Notes under the pieces: generated by a model
Told to the model about the DNA's origin: nothing
Database searches by the model: none
What the model saw: the letters and a program-made list of their open reading frames with translations, nothing else
Shown: in pieces, positions 25,923-36,098 of the stretch
Layout: each line of letters begins with the position of its first letter
Numbering within the stretch: position 1 is the first letter of the stretch
Program-made: the position numbers and the translations under genes
Source: Rothia aerolata
GTDB lineage: Bacteria > Actinomycetota > Actinomycetes > Actinomycetales > Micrococcaceae
Direction of reading: 5' to 3'
NCBI RefSeq assembly: GCF_014635585.1
Contig: NZ_BMDC01000001.1
Coordinates: forward strand, 1,030,139 to 1,094,138
Length of the DNA: 64,000 nucleotides

Positions 25923-26960
25923 GTGTCTGTATCATCTTCCCCCCAGCCCGCCGGGCAGCCGCTTTGGGTAGGTAGCATCGATTCATCAGCCCTGGCTGAT
26001 TTTGAGCGCTTTGTGCAGGAGGTTCATACCGAAGACGGCACCCCGGCTTTCTCCGAGCAGACCCTGGTAGAGGTGCGCAAGGCTGCCTCCGCTTCAGGGC
26101 AGAAGTCCCAGCAGCAGCCCGTGAGCTTCTGGCTGAGCGAGCAGGGACAGCTTCACGCTCTAGCGGTGATTCTGCCGCCCACCGACCAGGCCGCGGGCAC
26201 CATCGAAGCCGCCGTAGCGCCGTCCTACCGCGGCCGGGGGCTGGGGCGGAAACTCGCCGATGCGTTGGCCACCTATCTCGCCGATAATCCCGGCGAATTT
26301 AACCTCTGGGCCCACCAGATTCGCGGTGAGGCGGGAGCCGAGCCGACCGCCCACGCCGAGCACCTGGCGAGTGCCCTGGGCTTTCGGCCCGTTCGAGATT
26401 TGCGGAAGATGGCGCTGGCGCTGACCGATAGTTCGCGGGAGAAGATTAAGGACGCCGCCGTAGCGGCTTCCCTGCCGCAGGGCCTGGAGCTGACCACCTT
26501 TGTGCCGGGTGAGGACGACGCCGCCTGGCTAGAGCTCAACGCGGCGGCCTTTGCCAACCACCCCGAGCAGGGATCGCTCACTCAGGCAGATTTAGACGAG
26601 CGCGTGAACAGCGACTGGTTCAGGGCTGAGGGCTTCTTCATTGCCAGAGACGGCAAAGATTTTGCGGGCTACCACTGGACCAAGATTCCCGCGGGCCAGC
26701 ACGAAGAGGGCGAGGTCTACGCGGTGGGTATTTCACCGGCCTGGCAGGGAAAGGGCCTGGGCCGGGCACTGACTCTGGCGGGTATGAACTACCTGGCTCA
26801 GGCAAGCGCCGAGGGTGAATCACTTGAAAAAATTGCCCTCTACGTGGATGCCGAGAACGTCGCGGCGGTCAAGCTCTACGAGTCGCTGGGCTTTGAGCCA
26901 GAGACCATCGACATTATGTACACCGCGCAGTTCCCCGCCGATTCTTCCTCCGACCACTAA
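25923..26960 (+). CDS. mshD: Mycothiol synthase MshD
   Basis: Acetylates Cys-GlcN-Ins to complete mycothiol, the actinobacterial low-molecular-weight thiol. The 345-aa protein has two GNAT domains: the first with [15 protein letters not shown], the second with [21 protein letters not shown] and [16 protein letters not shown] start with AGGAGG 5 bases upstream. It follows glnR and is followed by ppk 32 bp later. Its presence is one of the strongest taxonomic markers in the window. Confidence 0.9.
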   Translation: MSVSSSPQPAGQPLWVGSIDSSALADFERFVQEVHTEDGTPAFSEQTLVEVRKAASASGQKSQQQPVSFWLSEQGQLHALAVILPPTDQAAGTIEAAVAPSYRGRGLGRKLADALATYLADNPGEFNLWAHQIRGEAGAEPTAHAEHLASALGFRPVRDLRKMALALTDSSREKIKDAAVAASLPQGLELTTFVPGEDDAAWLELNAAAFANHPEQGSLTQADLDERVNSDWFRAEGFFIARDGKDFAGYHWTKIPAGQHEEGEVYAVGISPAWQGKGLGRALTLAGMNYLAQASAEGESLEKIALYVDAENVAAVKLYESLGFEPETIDIMYTAQFPADSSSDH

Positions 26961-26992
26961 CAGGCTTTCATCCCTTGAACGAAAGGAAACCC

Positions 26993-29233
26993 ATGAGCAC
27001 TGAGGCCGCTAAGACAGCGTCGCAGGCAGCCACTGCCGAACCCCACCACCTCGGTGGCGACATCAACAAGATTGATCGAGCCGAAACCCAGGGTGACCGC
27101 ATTGAGGTTCTCGAGAAGGTCAAGCTCCCCCACCTGGCGGGCGACTTTGGCCCCGAGCGCTTTCTCGACCGTGAAACCAGCTGGCTGGAGTTCAACACCC
27201 GCGTGCTAGAGCTGGCGGAAGACCCAGACCTCTATCTGCTGGAACGACTGAACTTCCTCTCCATCGTGGGCTCTAACCTCGACGAATTCTTTATGGTGCG
27301 CGTAGCTGGTCTGCGCCGCCGCATTGCCACCGGCATTGCTGTTCCCACCGCCTCGGGGCTCACCCCCGACGAGCAGATGGAGCAGATTTCTGAGTCTGCC
27401 CACGAGCTGATGAAGCGCTCCCACCGCTGCTTCCACCAGGAAATTCTGCCCGCTCTAGAGCAGGAAAAGCTGCGGATTGTGAAGTGGAACGAGCTCGAAG
27501 ATGAAGCTCAGGCCAAGCTCACCCACTACTTCAAAGAAGAGCTCTTTCCGATTCTGACCCCACTGGCGGTTGACCCCGCCCACCCCTTCCCCTACATCTC
27601 GGGTCTCTCGCTAAACCTGGCTGTTGTGGTGCGCAACCCCCAGTCGGGCAAGGAGCTCTTTGCCCGTTTGAAGGTGCCCGATCAGATTGACCGCATGATT
27701 TCTATCGACGGCTCCCGCAACGTGAACTCTCCCTCCCGCGAGGCCCGGTTTATTGCCCTCGAAGACGTTATTGCCCAGCACCTGGACGTGCTCTTCCCCG
27801 GCATGGAGGTGGTGGAGCACCACGCCTTCCGTGTGACCCGCAACGAGGATTTGGAAGTAGAAGAGGACGACGCCGAGAACCTGCTGCAGGCGCTGGAGAA
27901 GGAGCTGCTGCGCCGCCGCTTTGGCCCTCCGGTGCGTCTGGAGGTCGAAGACACCATCAACCCCACCGTGCTGGAACTGCTAATTTCTGAGCTGCGTATT
28001 GAGGAGTCTGAGGTTTACAAACTCCCCGCCCCGCTGGATCTACGCGGGGTGGGGGCCATCGTCAAGGCTAACCGCCCGGCCCTGCACTACCCCAAGCACA
28101 TCGCCCATACCTCGCGCCGTCTTAACGAAAACGAAACCGCTAAGGCAGCCAACGTTTTCGCGGCCACCCGCTCCCACGACGTCCTACTCCACCATCCCTA
28201 CGATTCCTTCGCCACCTCGGTGCAGGCCTTCCTGGAGCAGGCTGCGGCAGACCCCAACGTCATGGCAATCAAGCAGACCCTCTACCGCACCTCCGGCGAC
28301 TCCCCCATTGTGGATGCACTGATTGAGGCCGCGGAGGCGGGCAAGCAGGTTCTGGCCCTAGTGGAAATTAAGGCTCGCTTTGACGAAGAGGCAAACATTC
28401 GCTGGGCCCGTAAACTCGAGCGCGCAGGCGTGCACGTGGTCTACGGCATTGTGGGACTGAAAACCCACTGTAAGCTCTCGCTGGTGGTACGCAAGGAGGC
28501 AGACGGCCTGCGCCGTTACGCCCACATCGGTACCGGTAACTACCACCCCTCTACCGCCCGCTTCTACGAGGATTTGGGTCTGCTCACCTGCGATGCGCAG
28601 ATTACCGAGGATGTCTCGCGCCTCTTTAACCAGCTCTCGGGTTACGCCCCGAAGACCACCTACAAGTCTCTGCTGGTGGCACCGCGGTCTATCCGCTCCG
28701 GCTTGATTGACTGCATTAACAAGGAAATCGAGCACAAGCTACAGGGCCGCAAGGCAAAGATTCAGATTAAGTGCAACTCTATGGTCGATGAAGCAATCAT
28801 TGACTCCCTCTACCGCGCCTCTCAGGCAGGGGTGGAGGTCAATGTGGTGGTGCGCGGTATCTGCGCCCTGCGCCCCGGCGTGCCCGGACTCTCCGAGAAC
28901 ATCAAGGTGCGCTCAATTCTGGGTCGCTTCCTTGAGCACTCCCGCGTCTTCACCTTTGAAAACGCCGGCAAGCCCAAGATTTACATTGGCTCGGCTGATA
29001 TGATGCACCGCAACCTTGACCGCCGTGTGGAGGCCCTGACCATCATCAAGTCAGAGGAAAACCAGAAGTACCTGCTCGACATGTTCGACCAGTACCTCTC
29101 GGAGAAAACCTCAAGCTGGCACCTGGAATCCGACGGCGAGTGGACCCGCCACCACCGTTCGGCAACAAATGAGCCCTTAACCGATGTGCAGTCTTTCTAC
29201 CTCGCATCCCGCGAACGTAAGAAGACCAAATAG
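26993..29233 (+). CDS. ppk: Polyphosphate kinase Ppk1
   Basis: Reversibly polymerises ATP gamma-phosphate into polyphosphate. I use the ATG at 26993 (GAAAGGA upstream), giving 746 aa. Landmarks: [22 protein letters not shown] at the N-terminus, [18 protein letters not shown], the PLD-like motif [13 protein letters not shown] carrying a catalytic His, and [17 protein letters not shown]. It precedes mutT1, the same neighbour as in mycobacteria, and ends at a perfect terminator. Confidence 0.95.
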   Translation: MSTEAAKTASQAATAEPHHLGGDINKIDRAETQGDRIEVLEKVKLPHLAGDFGPERFLDRETSWLEFNTRVLELAEDPDLYLLERLNFLSIVGSNLDEFFMVRVAGLRRRIATGIAVPTASGLTPDEQMEQISESAHELMKRSHRCFHQEILPALEQEKLRIVKWNELEDEAQAKLTHYFKEELFPILTPLAVDPAHPFPYISGLSLNLAVVVRNPQSGKELFARLKVPDQIDRMISIDGSRNVNSPSREARFIALEDVIAQHLDVLFPGMEVVEHHAFRVTRNEDLEVEEDDAENLLQALEKELLRRRFGPPVRLEVEDTINPTVLELLISELRIEESEVYKLPAPLDLRGVGAIVKANRPALHYPKHIAHTSRRLNENETAKAANVFAATRSHDVLLHHPYDSFATSVQAFLEQAAADPNVMAIKQTLYRTSGDSPIVDALIEAAEAGKQVLALVEIKARFDEEANIRWARKLERAGVHVVYGIVGLKTHCKLSLVVRKEADGLRRYAHIGTGNYHPSTARFYEDLGLLTCDAQITEDVSRLFNQLSGYAPKTTYKSLLVAPRSIRSGLIDCINKEIEHKLQGRKAKIQIKCNSMVDEAIIDSLYRASQAGVEVNVVVRGICALRPGVPGLSENIKVRSILGRFLEHSRVFTFENAGKPKIYIGSADMMHRNLDRRVEALTIIKSEENQKYLLDMFDQYLSEKTSSWHLESDGEWTRHHRSATNEPLTDVQSFYLASRERKKTK

Positions 29234-29250
29234 TTGGTTGATCAGGCACT

Positions 29251-29291
29251 AGAATGTCTTGGGAAAGTGTTCTTTCCCAAGACATTCTTTT
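29251..29291 (+). terminator. ppk terminator
   Basis: The perfect 17-bp stem AGAATGTCTTGGGAAAG with its complement (29272-29288) around a TGTT loop is followed by a T tract. Confidence 0.9.
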
Positions 29292-29329
29292 ATAGTCTTG
29301 TCTCAGCAACACACTAAGGTCAGGAACTC

Positions 29330-30325
29330 ATGCCCAAAACACCGCTCTACAGCGCCCACCTGCGCGATGGTCAGCTTTCGGTTACCCGAACCCCTGCCAA
29401 CACACCGGACGTCACCGCTGCCGGATGCCTGATTTGGCGACTGAACGAGGGCAAGCTTGAGGTTCTGGTAATTCACCGCCCCAACTACGACGACTGGTCA
29501 TGGCCCAAGGGTAAGCAGGATCCCGGTGAGACCGTGGCAGAGACCGCCATTCGAGAGGTAAGCGAAGAGGTTAACCTTCAGGTGACCCTGGGGGTTCCTC
29601 TGGCGGTGACCAAGTACAAGGTGCGCGGGGGCAACAAGGAGGTCTTCTACTGGGCCGCTGAGGCTCCGGTGGGCTCCAAGGCAAAGGCAGACGAGGGCGA
29701 AGTCGATGAGCTGCGCTGGGTTTCTATCTCCCAAGCCCGTAAATTGCTCACCAACAAATCTGACCGGCAGCCCCTCGATGTGCTTGAGAAGCTCGCTGAG
29801 GAATCTGCCCTGGCTACTCGGCCGGTCATTATTGTTCGCCACGCCAAGGCGAAACCCCGCTCCTCCTGGAGCGCGGCTGAGGGCGAGCGCCCCCTGGCGG
29901 CCACCGGCAAGCGCCAGGCAATCTCTGTCTGCCGTCTACTGGAGGCATGGCGACCCGAAAAGGTCTATTCCTCCCCCTGGGTGCGGTGTATGCAGACCGT
30001 TATTAGCTATAACAAGTCCACCGGTGTGCCCATCAAAGAAAAGCCCGCCCTGACCGAAGCCGCCCACAAGCGTTCCCCCAAGAAAGCTGGCAAGGTAGTG
30101 GAGTCTCTCTTCGAGAAAAGCAACCCCGTTGCCCTGTGCACCCACCGGCCCGTCTTACCCACCGTGCTAGAGGTTTTGGCCAAGCATTGCAACAAGACCC
30201 TGGCTGGACATCTTCCCGAGAAAGATCCCTACCTGGCTCCCGGCGAAATGCTGGTACTTCAGGTCTCCCGTAGAAACCCCTCTCAGGTAGTTTCTCTGGA
30301 GCAGATCAAGCCCTTCGCTGACTGA
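29330..30325 (+). CDS. mutT1: MutT1-type NUDIX hydrolase fused to histidine phosphatase
   Basis: Sanitises oxidised nucleotides and related diphosphates. The 331-aa protein has an N-terminal NUDIX domain with the box GKQDPGE...REVSEEV near residues 62-82, and a C-terminal SixA/phosphoglycerate-mutase-like domain opening at IIVRHAKAKPRSSW near residue 164. This two-domain layout is that of mycobacterial MutT1. It lies about 100 bp after ppk beyond a terminator, and 16 bp before thyA. Confidence 0.9.
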   Translation: MPKTPLYSAHLRDGQLSVTRTPANTPDVTAAGCLIWRLNEGKLEVLVIHRPNYDDWSWPKGKQDPGETVAETAIREVSEEVNLQVTLGVPLAVTKYKVRGGNKEVFYWAAEAPVGSKAKADEGEVDELRWVSISQARKLLTNKSDRQPLDVLEKLAEESALATRPVIIVRHAKAKPRSSWSAAEGERPLAATGKRQAISVCRLLEAWRPEKVYSSPWVRCMQTVISYNKSTGVPIKEKPALTEAAHKRSPKKAGKVVESLFEKSNPVALCTHRPVLPTVLEVLAKHCNKTLAGHLPEKDPYLAPGEMLVLQVSRRNPSQVVSLEQIKPFAD

Positions 30326-30341
30326 GTTATAGTAAGAAGTG

Positions 30342-31166
30342 ATGACTACTTCTATCCCCACGCCCTATGAAGATTTGCTCCGTGAAATCATCGAGCACGG
30401 CGAAGACAAGAGCGACCGCACCGGAACCGGTACCCGTTCTGTTTTTGGCCGCCAAATGCGCTTTGACCTGCGAGAATCCTTCCCGCTGATCACCACCAAG
30501 CGGGTTCACTTCAAGTCCGTTGCCCTGGAGCTGCTCTGGTTCTTGCGCGGAGAATCCAACGTGCGCTGGTTGCAGGAGCGCGGGGTGACTATCTGGGACG
30601 AATGGGCCGATGAGCACGGCGAGTTGGGTCCGGTCTACGGTGTGCAGTGGCGCTCCTGGCCCGCCGGCCACGGTGAAACCATCGACCAAATCGAAAAGGT
30701 CGTGGATTCTTTGAAGAACAACCCCGACTCACGGCGTCATATTGTCTCCGCCTGGAACCCGGCGGAGGTAGACGACATGGCGCTTCCTCCCTGCCACGCC
30801 CTCTTCCAGTTCTACGTCTCCACTCGAGCAGACGGTACCCGCGAGCTCTCCTGCCAGCTCTACCAGCGTTCTGCCGATATGTTCCTGGGGGTGCCCTTCA
30901 ACATCGCTTCCTACGCTCTGCTCACCCAGATGATTGCCGAAGAGGTGGGTATGGAACCCGGAGAATTCGTCTGGACCGGCGGCGACTGCCACATCTACTC
31001 CAACCACTTTGAGCAGGTACGCGAGCAGCTGAGCCGTGAGCCCTACCCCTACCCCAAGCTGGTCATCAAGAACAAGAAGCAGTCTTTGGCCGACTACGAG
31101 TTCGAAGACTTTGAGCTCATCGACTACAAGCACCACCCCGGCATCAAAGCCCCGATTGCGGTCTAG
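30342..31166 (+). CDS. thyA: Thymidylate synthase ThyA
   Basis: Methylates dUMP to dTMP using methylenetetrahydrofolate. The 274-aa protein has [29 protein letters not shown], the catalytic [33 protein letters not shown] and GDCHIYSNH. The ATG at 30342 is used; an overlapping GTG one codon earlier is possible. It is followed after 2 bp by dfrA, its functional partner that regenerates tetrahydrofolate. Confidence 0.96.
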   Translation: MTTSIPTPYEDLLREIIEHGEDKSDRTGTGTRSVFGRQMRFDLRESFPLITTKRVHFKSVALELLWFLRGESNVRWLQERGVTIWDEWADEHGELGPVYGVQWRSWPAGHGETIDQIEKVVDSLKNNPDSRRHIVSAWNPAEVDDMALPPCHALFQFYVSTRADGTRELSCQLYQRSADMFLGVPFNIASYALLTQMIAEEVGMEPGEFVWTGGDCHIYSNHFEQVREQLSREPYPYPKLVIKNKKQSLADYEFEDFELIDYKHHPGIKAPIAV

Positions 31167-31168
31167 GC

Positions 31169-31774
31169 ATGACTAAGATTTTGGGCGCCGTCTGGGCGCA
31201 GGCTGCTAACGGGGTGATTGGTAGAGACGGCACCATGCCCTGGTACGCCCCCGAAGATTTAGCGCACTTCAAGTCAGTGACCCTGGGTTCTCCGGTGATT
31301 ATGGGCCGGCTGACCTGGGAGTCTTTTCCTGCCCGCTTCAGGCCTCTGCCGGGCCGGCTCAACATTGTTGTTTCCTCAACTGTGGCTGAAGAGACGGAGC
31401 AGGGCGGCACCGGGCTTGATGGCGCCTCCCCCGAGAAGGACGGCGCGGTATGGGTGAGTTCTTTCGAGGCGGCCCTGGCGCGGGCAGAGTCTGAGTCCGG
31501 CGAGAAGGTCTGGCTGATCGGAGGCGGCCAGCTCTTTGAAGCAATACTGCCCCGCACCGACCTCCCCTATGTTGCCGGCGGGCGAGTCAGTCTGGTGGAA
31601 CGGACCCTCTTTTCAGAGGCCGCCGACGGCGCCGCAACCGCCCCGGAACTCGATACCCGCTGGAAGCTGGCCGAAGCGTCGTCCTGGGAAACGAGCGAGA
31701 AGGGCTGGATTCAGCCGATGACCGGCGGTGAGAAACTACCCCTGGGCTACCGCTTCGAGACCTGGACCCGCTAG
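31169..31774 (+). CDS. dfrA: Dihydrofolate reductase
   Basis: Reduces dihydrofolate made by ThyA. The 201-aa protein starts TKILGAVWAQAANGVIGRDGTMPWYAPEDLAHFK, the classic DHFR opening, with VIMGRLTWESFP and KVWLIGGGQLFE. It is longer than typical DHFR (about 160 aa) because of an insertion near residues 75-95 and a longer C-terminus. It is coupled to thyA by a 2-bp gap. The 68-nt palindrome follows 15 bp after the stop and may serve as terminator. Confidence 0.93.
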   Translation: MTKILGAVWAQAANGVIGRDGTMPWYAPEDLAHFKSVTLGSPVIMGRLTWESFPARFRPLPGRLNIVVSSTVAEETEQGGTGLDGASPEKDGAVWVSSFEAALARAESESGEKVWLIGGGQLFEAILPRTDLPYVAGGRVSLVERTLFSEAADGAATAPELDTRWKLAEASSWETSEKGWIQPMTGGEKLPLGYRFETWTR

Positions 31775-31789
31775 ACCCCACCTCTCACG

Positions 31790-31857
31790 CGAGGGGTCAC
31801 ATATCGTTCAAAAAATAGCTAATTTGGGGTGTTTTTTGAATGATATGTGACCCCTCG
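31790..31857. repeat. 68-nt palindromic element, copy 1 (inverted pair)
   Basis: Arms CGAGGGGTCACATATCGTTC... pair with their near-perfect complement ending GACCCCTCG around a central AATTTGGGG-containing spacer, with A6 and T6 tracts inside the arms. Its reverse complement equals 32864-32931 except for one base. The stop codon and last dozen codons of the DUF559-like gene lie inside it. Confidence 0.9.
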
Positions 31858-32786
31858 GGCTTGGTTAAAGGCTCTCCGCACCAAAAGCACCGCTCGCGGC
31901 ACCCAATCTTTCACCTCATGGTCGAACTCGGACTGGTAGAGATCCTTGGAAACGATACGGACTTCTTTCCACCCCATAGACTCTGTTCTCCTCTGACGAT
32001 GAATATCTTTCTGCATTTGTTCGACTCCGCTATGGTGCTCTCCCTCGTACTGAATACTGATTCGCTCTTTCTCTACAGCAAGATCAGCTTGAAAGAGTAG
32101 CTCGCCATGCTCACCATAAACAGCTTTGTTGAGCGCCAAATCTTTTACACCGTGATCCTCAAGCAGCAAACGCAAAAGAGTTTCCTGCGCGGAGTCTGAA
32201 CCGACCCGCGCTCGTTGGAGACAGAGCTTCAGTTTCTTGACGCCGCGTTCCCCGCGGTGGTTTCGGCAGAGGGCAAAAAGCTTGTCAATAGAAGTGAGCG
32301 GTTCAATGGTTCTGTAGCCTCCGTGAGCATTGATAGCTCCGTCTATCAGCTGAACTAACTGGTAGGGAGACAGCTCGTGAGAAAGATCGAAGACAGTGCG
32401 TTCCACCGAGGTTATAAGAACCCCTTTCCACATCACCTTTTCATCATCCCGCAGATTTTTAGTGCGAAAAGCTTGAACTTCTTTCCGACGCACAGCCCGA
32501 AAATCGCCGTCATTGAGCAAATAGATTTTCCGTTCATCCGCAGGTTGTCTAAACCACCAGTGTGGCAATCTCAGCATGTGAATCTCGGCAGCCGTGAAGT
32601 GAGAGAGCACAGCATGGGGTGAAATTTCGCAGATTTTGCGAGCAAGTTCAAGATACTCCGGCTGACCAGAGGTTTTATGTTCCTTGAATGGCTCAGAACG
32701 TTGCTGGCTCTATAGAGAGCAGAAGCTGATACTCCATGTATTTTTGCTTCATTTGTTGTAAACACAGATGGATAGATGTGATTCAT
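31819..32786 (-). pseudogene. DUF559/AbiEi-like endonuclease-fold protein, frameshifted
   Basis: The main frame (from 32610) encodes 263 aa: LSHFTAAEIHMLRLP, ERTVFDLS, then a C-terminal Vsr/DUF559-like PD-(D/E)xK core with DLAVEKERISIQYEGEHHSG. Upstream, a different frame starting at the ATG at 32786 encodes the family's usual N-terminus VFTTNEAKIHGVSASALYRAS. The two join in sense if one base was lost near 32700 (after LYRAS..., continuing EPFKEHKTSG...PHAVLSHF). The gene is AT-richer than its neighbours and its last codons lie in the 68-nt palindrome. It is probably acquired and decaying; a start at the internal ATG or GTG, or sequencing error, are alternatives. Confidence 0.7.
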
Positions 32787-32863
32787 AGCTAAATTTTTGC
32801 ATTTAGATGTTGAATTCAACAGTAGTTTTTAAAATCTGTGGATAACTCCCCTCCTTCTCTCCG

Positions 32864-32931
32864 CGAGGGGTCACATATCGTTCAAAAAACACCCCAAATT
32901 AGCTATTTTTTGAACGATATGTGACCCCTCG
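32864..32931. repeat. 68-nt palindromic element, copy 2 (inverted pair)
   Basis: Same palindrome as 31790-31857 in opposite orientation, 67 of 68 positions identical after reverse complement. Here the arms extend to CCGCGAGGGG/CCCCTCGCGG (32861-32934). Together the copies bracket about 1.0 kb containing only the DUF559-like gene. Confidence 0.9.
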
Positions 32932-33010
32932 CGGGAGGGAGGTTAAGCTTTCATTTCAGCATAAGAAAAGCGCCTATCTTCCCAGCTCGATAAAAGGTTA
33001 GACTGGGGTC

Positions 33011-34150
33011 ATGACTTTTACTCCCGGCGACTCAGTAGGTTTTGTAGGATACCGCGGCATGGTGGGCTCCGTGCTCATGAACCGCATGCTCGAAGAAAAC
33101 GACTTCGAGGGCATTAAGCCCGTCTTTTTCTCCACCTCGGCGGCTGGCAAGCCCGCCCCCACCTTCAACGGTGTGCTGGAGGAATCAACCCTAAAAGACG
33201 CCTACGATATTGAGGAGCTAGCCAAGCTACCCATTATTGTGACCACCCAGGGCGGCGACTACACCACCGCCGTGCGCAAGCAGCTCCACGATGCCGGCTG
33301 GAAGGGGCTCTGGATTGACGCCGCCTCAACCCTGCGCATGAAGGACGACTCGGTGATTGTGCTCGATCCCATCAACCGCGACGTCATTGACCGCGGCCTG
33401 GAATCTGGCGTGCAAGACTTTATCGGCGGTAACTGCACCGTCTCCTGCCTGCTCATGGGCCTGGGCGGCCTCTGGAAGCAGGGCCTGGTGGAGTGGGGAA
33501 CTTCCATGACCTACCAGGCAGCCTCCGGTGGCGGCGCCCGCCACATGCGCGAGGTGCTCAAGCAGTTTGGCGATATCAACGGTTCTGTGCAGACCGAGCT
33601 GGCTGACCCCGCCTCTGCCATTCTAGAAATCGACCGCAAGGTGCTAGAGAAGCAGCGCTCGGGCGAACTCGATACCGAACAGTTTGAGGTGCCCCTGGCT
33701 GGTTCGCTAATCCCCTGGATCGACAAGGATCTTGGCAACGGCCAGTCCAAGGAAGAGTGGAAGGCCGATGCAGAGTCCAACAAGATTCTTGGCCTCGAAG
33801 GCGATGACCGCGTGATTCTCGACGGTCTGTGCGTTCGCATTGCCACCATGCGCTCCCACTCGCAGGCGCTGACCCTGAAGCTCAAAGAAGACCTCACCGT
33901 TGAAGAAATCGAGAAGATTATCGATGAGGACAACGAGTGGTCGAAGGTCGTACCCAACGAGCGCGAGGCCTCCATGCGAGACCTCACCCCCGTGGCGGCG
34001 TCCGGCTCGCTGACTATCCCGGTGGGCCGTATCCGCAAGCTGGCCATGGGCCCCGAGTACATCTCGGCATTTACCGTGGGCGACCAGCTTTTGTGGGGTG
34101 CAGCAGAGCCGATTCGTCGTATGCTTAAGATTGCGACCGGTACCCTCTAA
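33011..34150 (+). CDS. asd: Aspartate-semialdehyde dehydrogenase
   Basis: Reduces aspartyl phosphate on the way to lysine, threonine, methionine and diaminopimelate. The 379-aa protein has [18 protein letters not shown], the catalytic GGNCTVS (C142) and [12 protein letters not shown]. These motifs and the length resemble the long Asd of gammaproteobacteria (E. coli, 367 aa) more than the roughly 345-aa form I recall in most actinobacteria. It stands alone without the usual lysC neighbour and lies next to the DUF559 cassette, so horizontal origin is possible. Confidence 0.92.
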   Translation: MTFTPGDSVGFVGYRGMVGSVLMNRMLEENDFEGIKPVFFSTSAAGKPAPTFNGVLEESTLKDAYDIEELAKLPIIVTTQGGDYTTAVRKQLHDAGWKGLWIDAASTLRMKDDSVIVLDPINRDVIDRGLESGVQDFIGGNCTVSCLLMGLGGLWKQGLVEWGTSMTYQAASGGGARHMREVLKQFGDINGSVQTELADPASAILEIDRKVLEKQRSGELDTEQFEVPLAGSLIPWIDKDLGNGQSKEEWKADAESNKILGLEGDDRVILDGLCVRIATMRSHSQALTLKLKEDLTVEEIEKIIDEDNEWSKVVPNEREASMRDLTPVAASGSLTIPVGRIRKLAMGPEYISAFTVGDQLLWGAAEPIRRMLKIATGTL

Positions 34151-34168
34151 TCTCTGCGCGAGGTTCTT

Positions 34169-34573
34169 ATGTCTGATCAGCTATCTGCCCAACCCGTATC
34201 CGCCGGGATTTCCGGCCTTAACCTCAGGGTAGACAAAGACTCTGACGTGCCTCCCTATGCCCAGTTGCGCCGCGCCATTATTGGTCTGCGGGCCTCCGGT
34301 GCCCTGGTTGCCGGTGATCGGCTGCCGCCCATGAGGTCTCTGGCCACCGAGCTGGGCCTGGCGGTCAACACCGTGGCCAAAGCTTATAAAGAGTTAGAGG
34401 CCGCAGGCGCCATTGAGACGCACGGGCGGGCAGGTAGCTTTATCACGGCGGTTGATACAACCGCGCAGAAAACCCACGAACTGACCAGCCGTTACATTTC
34501 TTCCATGCGGAAGTTAGGGCTTGAGGACGACGCTATTTTAGCGCTCTGCCAGCACGAGTTGGGCTTGGATTAG
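34169..34573 (+). CDS. Short GntR-family regulator (YtrA-like)
   Basis: A 134-aa protein made of a winged helix only: PPYAQLRRAIIGLRASGAL, GDRLPPMRSLATELGLAVNTVAKAYKELEAAGAIETHGRAGSFI, then a roughly 40-residue helical tail. YtrA-type members lack a large ligand domain and usually control ABC exporters, but none is adjacent. It starts 18 bp after asd and its stop overlaps that of the convergent membrane gene by 4 bp. Confidence 0.83.
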   Translation: MSDQLSAQPVSAGISGLNLRVDKDSDVPPYAQLRRAIIGLRASGALVAGDRLPPMRSLATELGLAVNTVAKAYKELEAAGAIETHGRAGSFITAVDTTAQKTHELTSRYISSMRKLGLEDDAILALCQHELGLD

Positions 34574-34962
34574 TGGTAGTGGCAGCCGGTGGGGCAATAG
34601 TGGTTAGTGTTGCCCCGCTGCTGCCAGAGGGCGTTGCGTTTGGCTAGACGGCGCTTGTAACGGCGGGCCTCCGCCGCGTGGAAAAAGGCCAGCACCTTGG
34701 CTTTGGCCCAGACATTGAGCCTGTGGGCCCAGTGAAATTCTGTGCCCCACAGACCCATGCCCAGAAAGATAAAGAGCCAGCCCGGGCCCGGGGTAACAAG
34801 CATGATAATGCCCGCCAAAATAAAGATGAGACCCAGGGTAATGACGACGCTGCGGTAGATGAGCCGCAGAAGGTAGTGCCTGCCCATGAAGCCCCGAAAG
34901 CGTTCCATGGCGCGGTGGATGGGGCCCGACTCGCTATCGGCAATCTCGTGGTGAATCGCCAC
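34570..34962 (-). CDS. PGPGW-motif membrane protein (TIGR02611-like)
   Basis: A 130-aa protein with two adjacent membrane segments. The first ends in the motif VTPGPGWLF that names the PGPGW family; the segment IFLGMGLWGTEFHWAHRL follows. The C-terminal third is basic, then ends in a Cys/His-rich tail (NHYCPTGCHYH), which is odd and could bind metal. Function unknown. It precedes nothing obvious and converges on the GntR gene. Confidence 0.75.
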   Translation of the reverse strand: MAIHHEIADSESGPIHRAMERFRGFMGRHYLLRLIYRSVVITLGLIFILAGIIMLVTPGPGWLFIFLGMGLWGTEFHWAHRLNVWAKAKVLAFFHAAEARRYKRRLAKRNALWQQRGNTNHYCPTGCHYH

Positions 34963-34998
34963 GGTTTCCCCTCCCCTAGGCTCTCATTACCGATTATT

Positions 34999-36093
34999 TT
35001 AGAGACTTTCGCCCACGATCACGGGTTCAGGCACCAGCTTTACGCCGAAGGCTTGCAAAACTCCGTCTCGCACGGTGCGGGCAATGGCCAGCAGGTCGGC
35101 ACAGCTTGCCCCACCGCGGTTAGTAATTGCCAGGGTGTGCTTGGTGGAGAGGGAAGCCCGGCCACCGGCAATCGCCGCTGAGTCACCCTCAAGGCCAAAG
35201 CCCTTATCGAAGCCAGCATGTTGAATTAGCCAGGCAGCGGAGAGCTTGGTCTTGCCCTCCATCACGGCCCCGCTGGTGGCATCGGTGACCGGGTAGCGCG
35301 GGGCTTCGTCGGGCAGGGAAGCCAGCAGGGCATCGTCCACAATCGGGTTGGTGAAGAAGGAGCCGGTGGAGAAAGTATCGCGATCGGCGGAGTCAAGCAC
35401 CATGCCCTTGCCGGCGCGCAGGCGCAGCACGGTTTCACGAACCGTGGCGGAATCAGCGCGGTCGCCCACCTCTACACCCAGCTGGCGGGCCAGCTCAGCA
35501 TAGCGAATCGGCGCCGAGAGGTTGCCCAGCGTGAACTGGAAGTCAACTGAGAGCACCACGTAGCGGGGAGAACCGTTGACCATGGACTGCTTAAGAATAG
35601 AATCTCGGTAGGAGAATTTGAGGTCGGCCAGGGCGAAAGTCTTGCGCTGGCCTGTTTCGCGGTCGTAGGTTCGCACCTGAGAGATAGTCTGTGCTACCTC
35701 GCAGCCGTAGGCCCCCACGTTCTGCACGGGAGTAGCGCCCACCACGCCGGGAATACCCGAGAGAGCCTCGATGCCCACCCACTCCTGAGAGATAGCGTAT
35801 TCAACGAAGTCATCCCAGTTATGGCCGGCTGCCACCCGCACGTTAGCGCCACCGCAGGCGGGAATATCCAGCTTCTCAATGCCGGTGGAGGCAATGTGAA
35901 CCACGGTGCCCTCAAAGCCCGAGTCGGCCACCAGGATATTGGATCCGCCGCCCACAATCAGCACCTTCTCGCCGGCAGCGTCAGCCGCTGCGACGGCGTC
36001 CATAATCTCCTGCTCGGTCTCGGCCCGCACGTACTTGCGCGCGGGGCCGCCCACAGCGGCAGTGGTCAGTTCAGATAAAAGCTTCTCAGTCAC
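34999..36093 (-). CDS. murB: UDP-N-acetylenolpyruvoylglucosamine reductase MurB
   Basis: FAD enzyme that makes UDP-MurNAc for peptidoglycan. The 364-aa protein (GTG start) has the FAD-binding AVGGPARKYVRAET and GGGSNILVADSGFEGTVV, then IPGVVGATPVQNVGAYGCEV, the catalytic-serine region TGSFFTNP, and ends PEPVIVGES with the conserved Glu. Fits the type I enzyme. It is 5 bp downstream of the MFS gene and is the last gene of the leftward group hadA-hadB-MFS-murB. Confidence 0.94.
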   Translation of the reverse strand: MTEKLLSELTTAAVGGPARKYVRAETEQEIMDAVAAADAAGEKVLIVGGGSNILVADSGFEGTVVHIASTGIEKLDIPACGGANVRVAAGHNWDDFVEYAISQEWVGIEALSGIPGVVGATPVQNVGAYGCEVAQTISQVRTYDRETGQRKTFALADLKFSYRDSILKQSMVNGSPRYVVLSVDFQFTLGNLSAPIRYAELARQLGVEVGDRADSATVRETVLRLRAGKGMVLDSADRDTFSTGSFFTNPIVDDALLASLPDEAPRYPVTDATSGAVMEGKTKLSAAWLIQHAGFDKGFGLEGDSAAIAGGRASLSTKHTLAITNRGGASCADLLAIARTVRDGVLQAFGVKLVPEPVIVGESL

Positions 36094-36098
36094 GGTCT

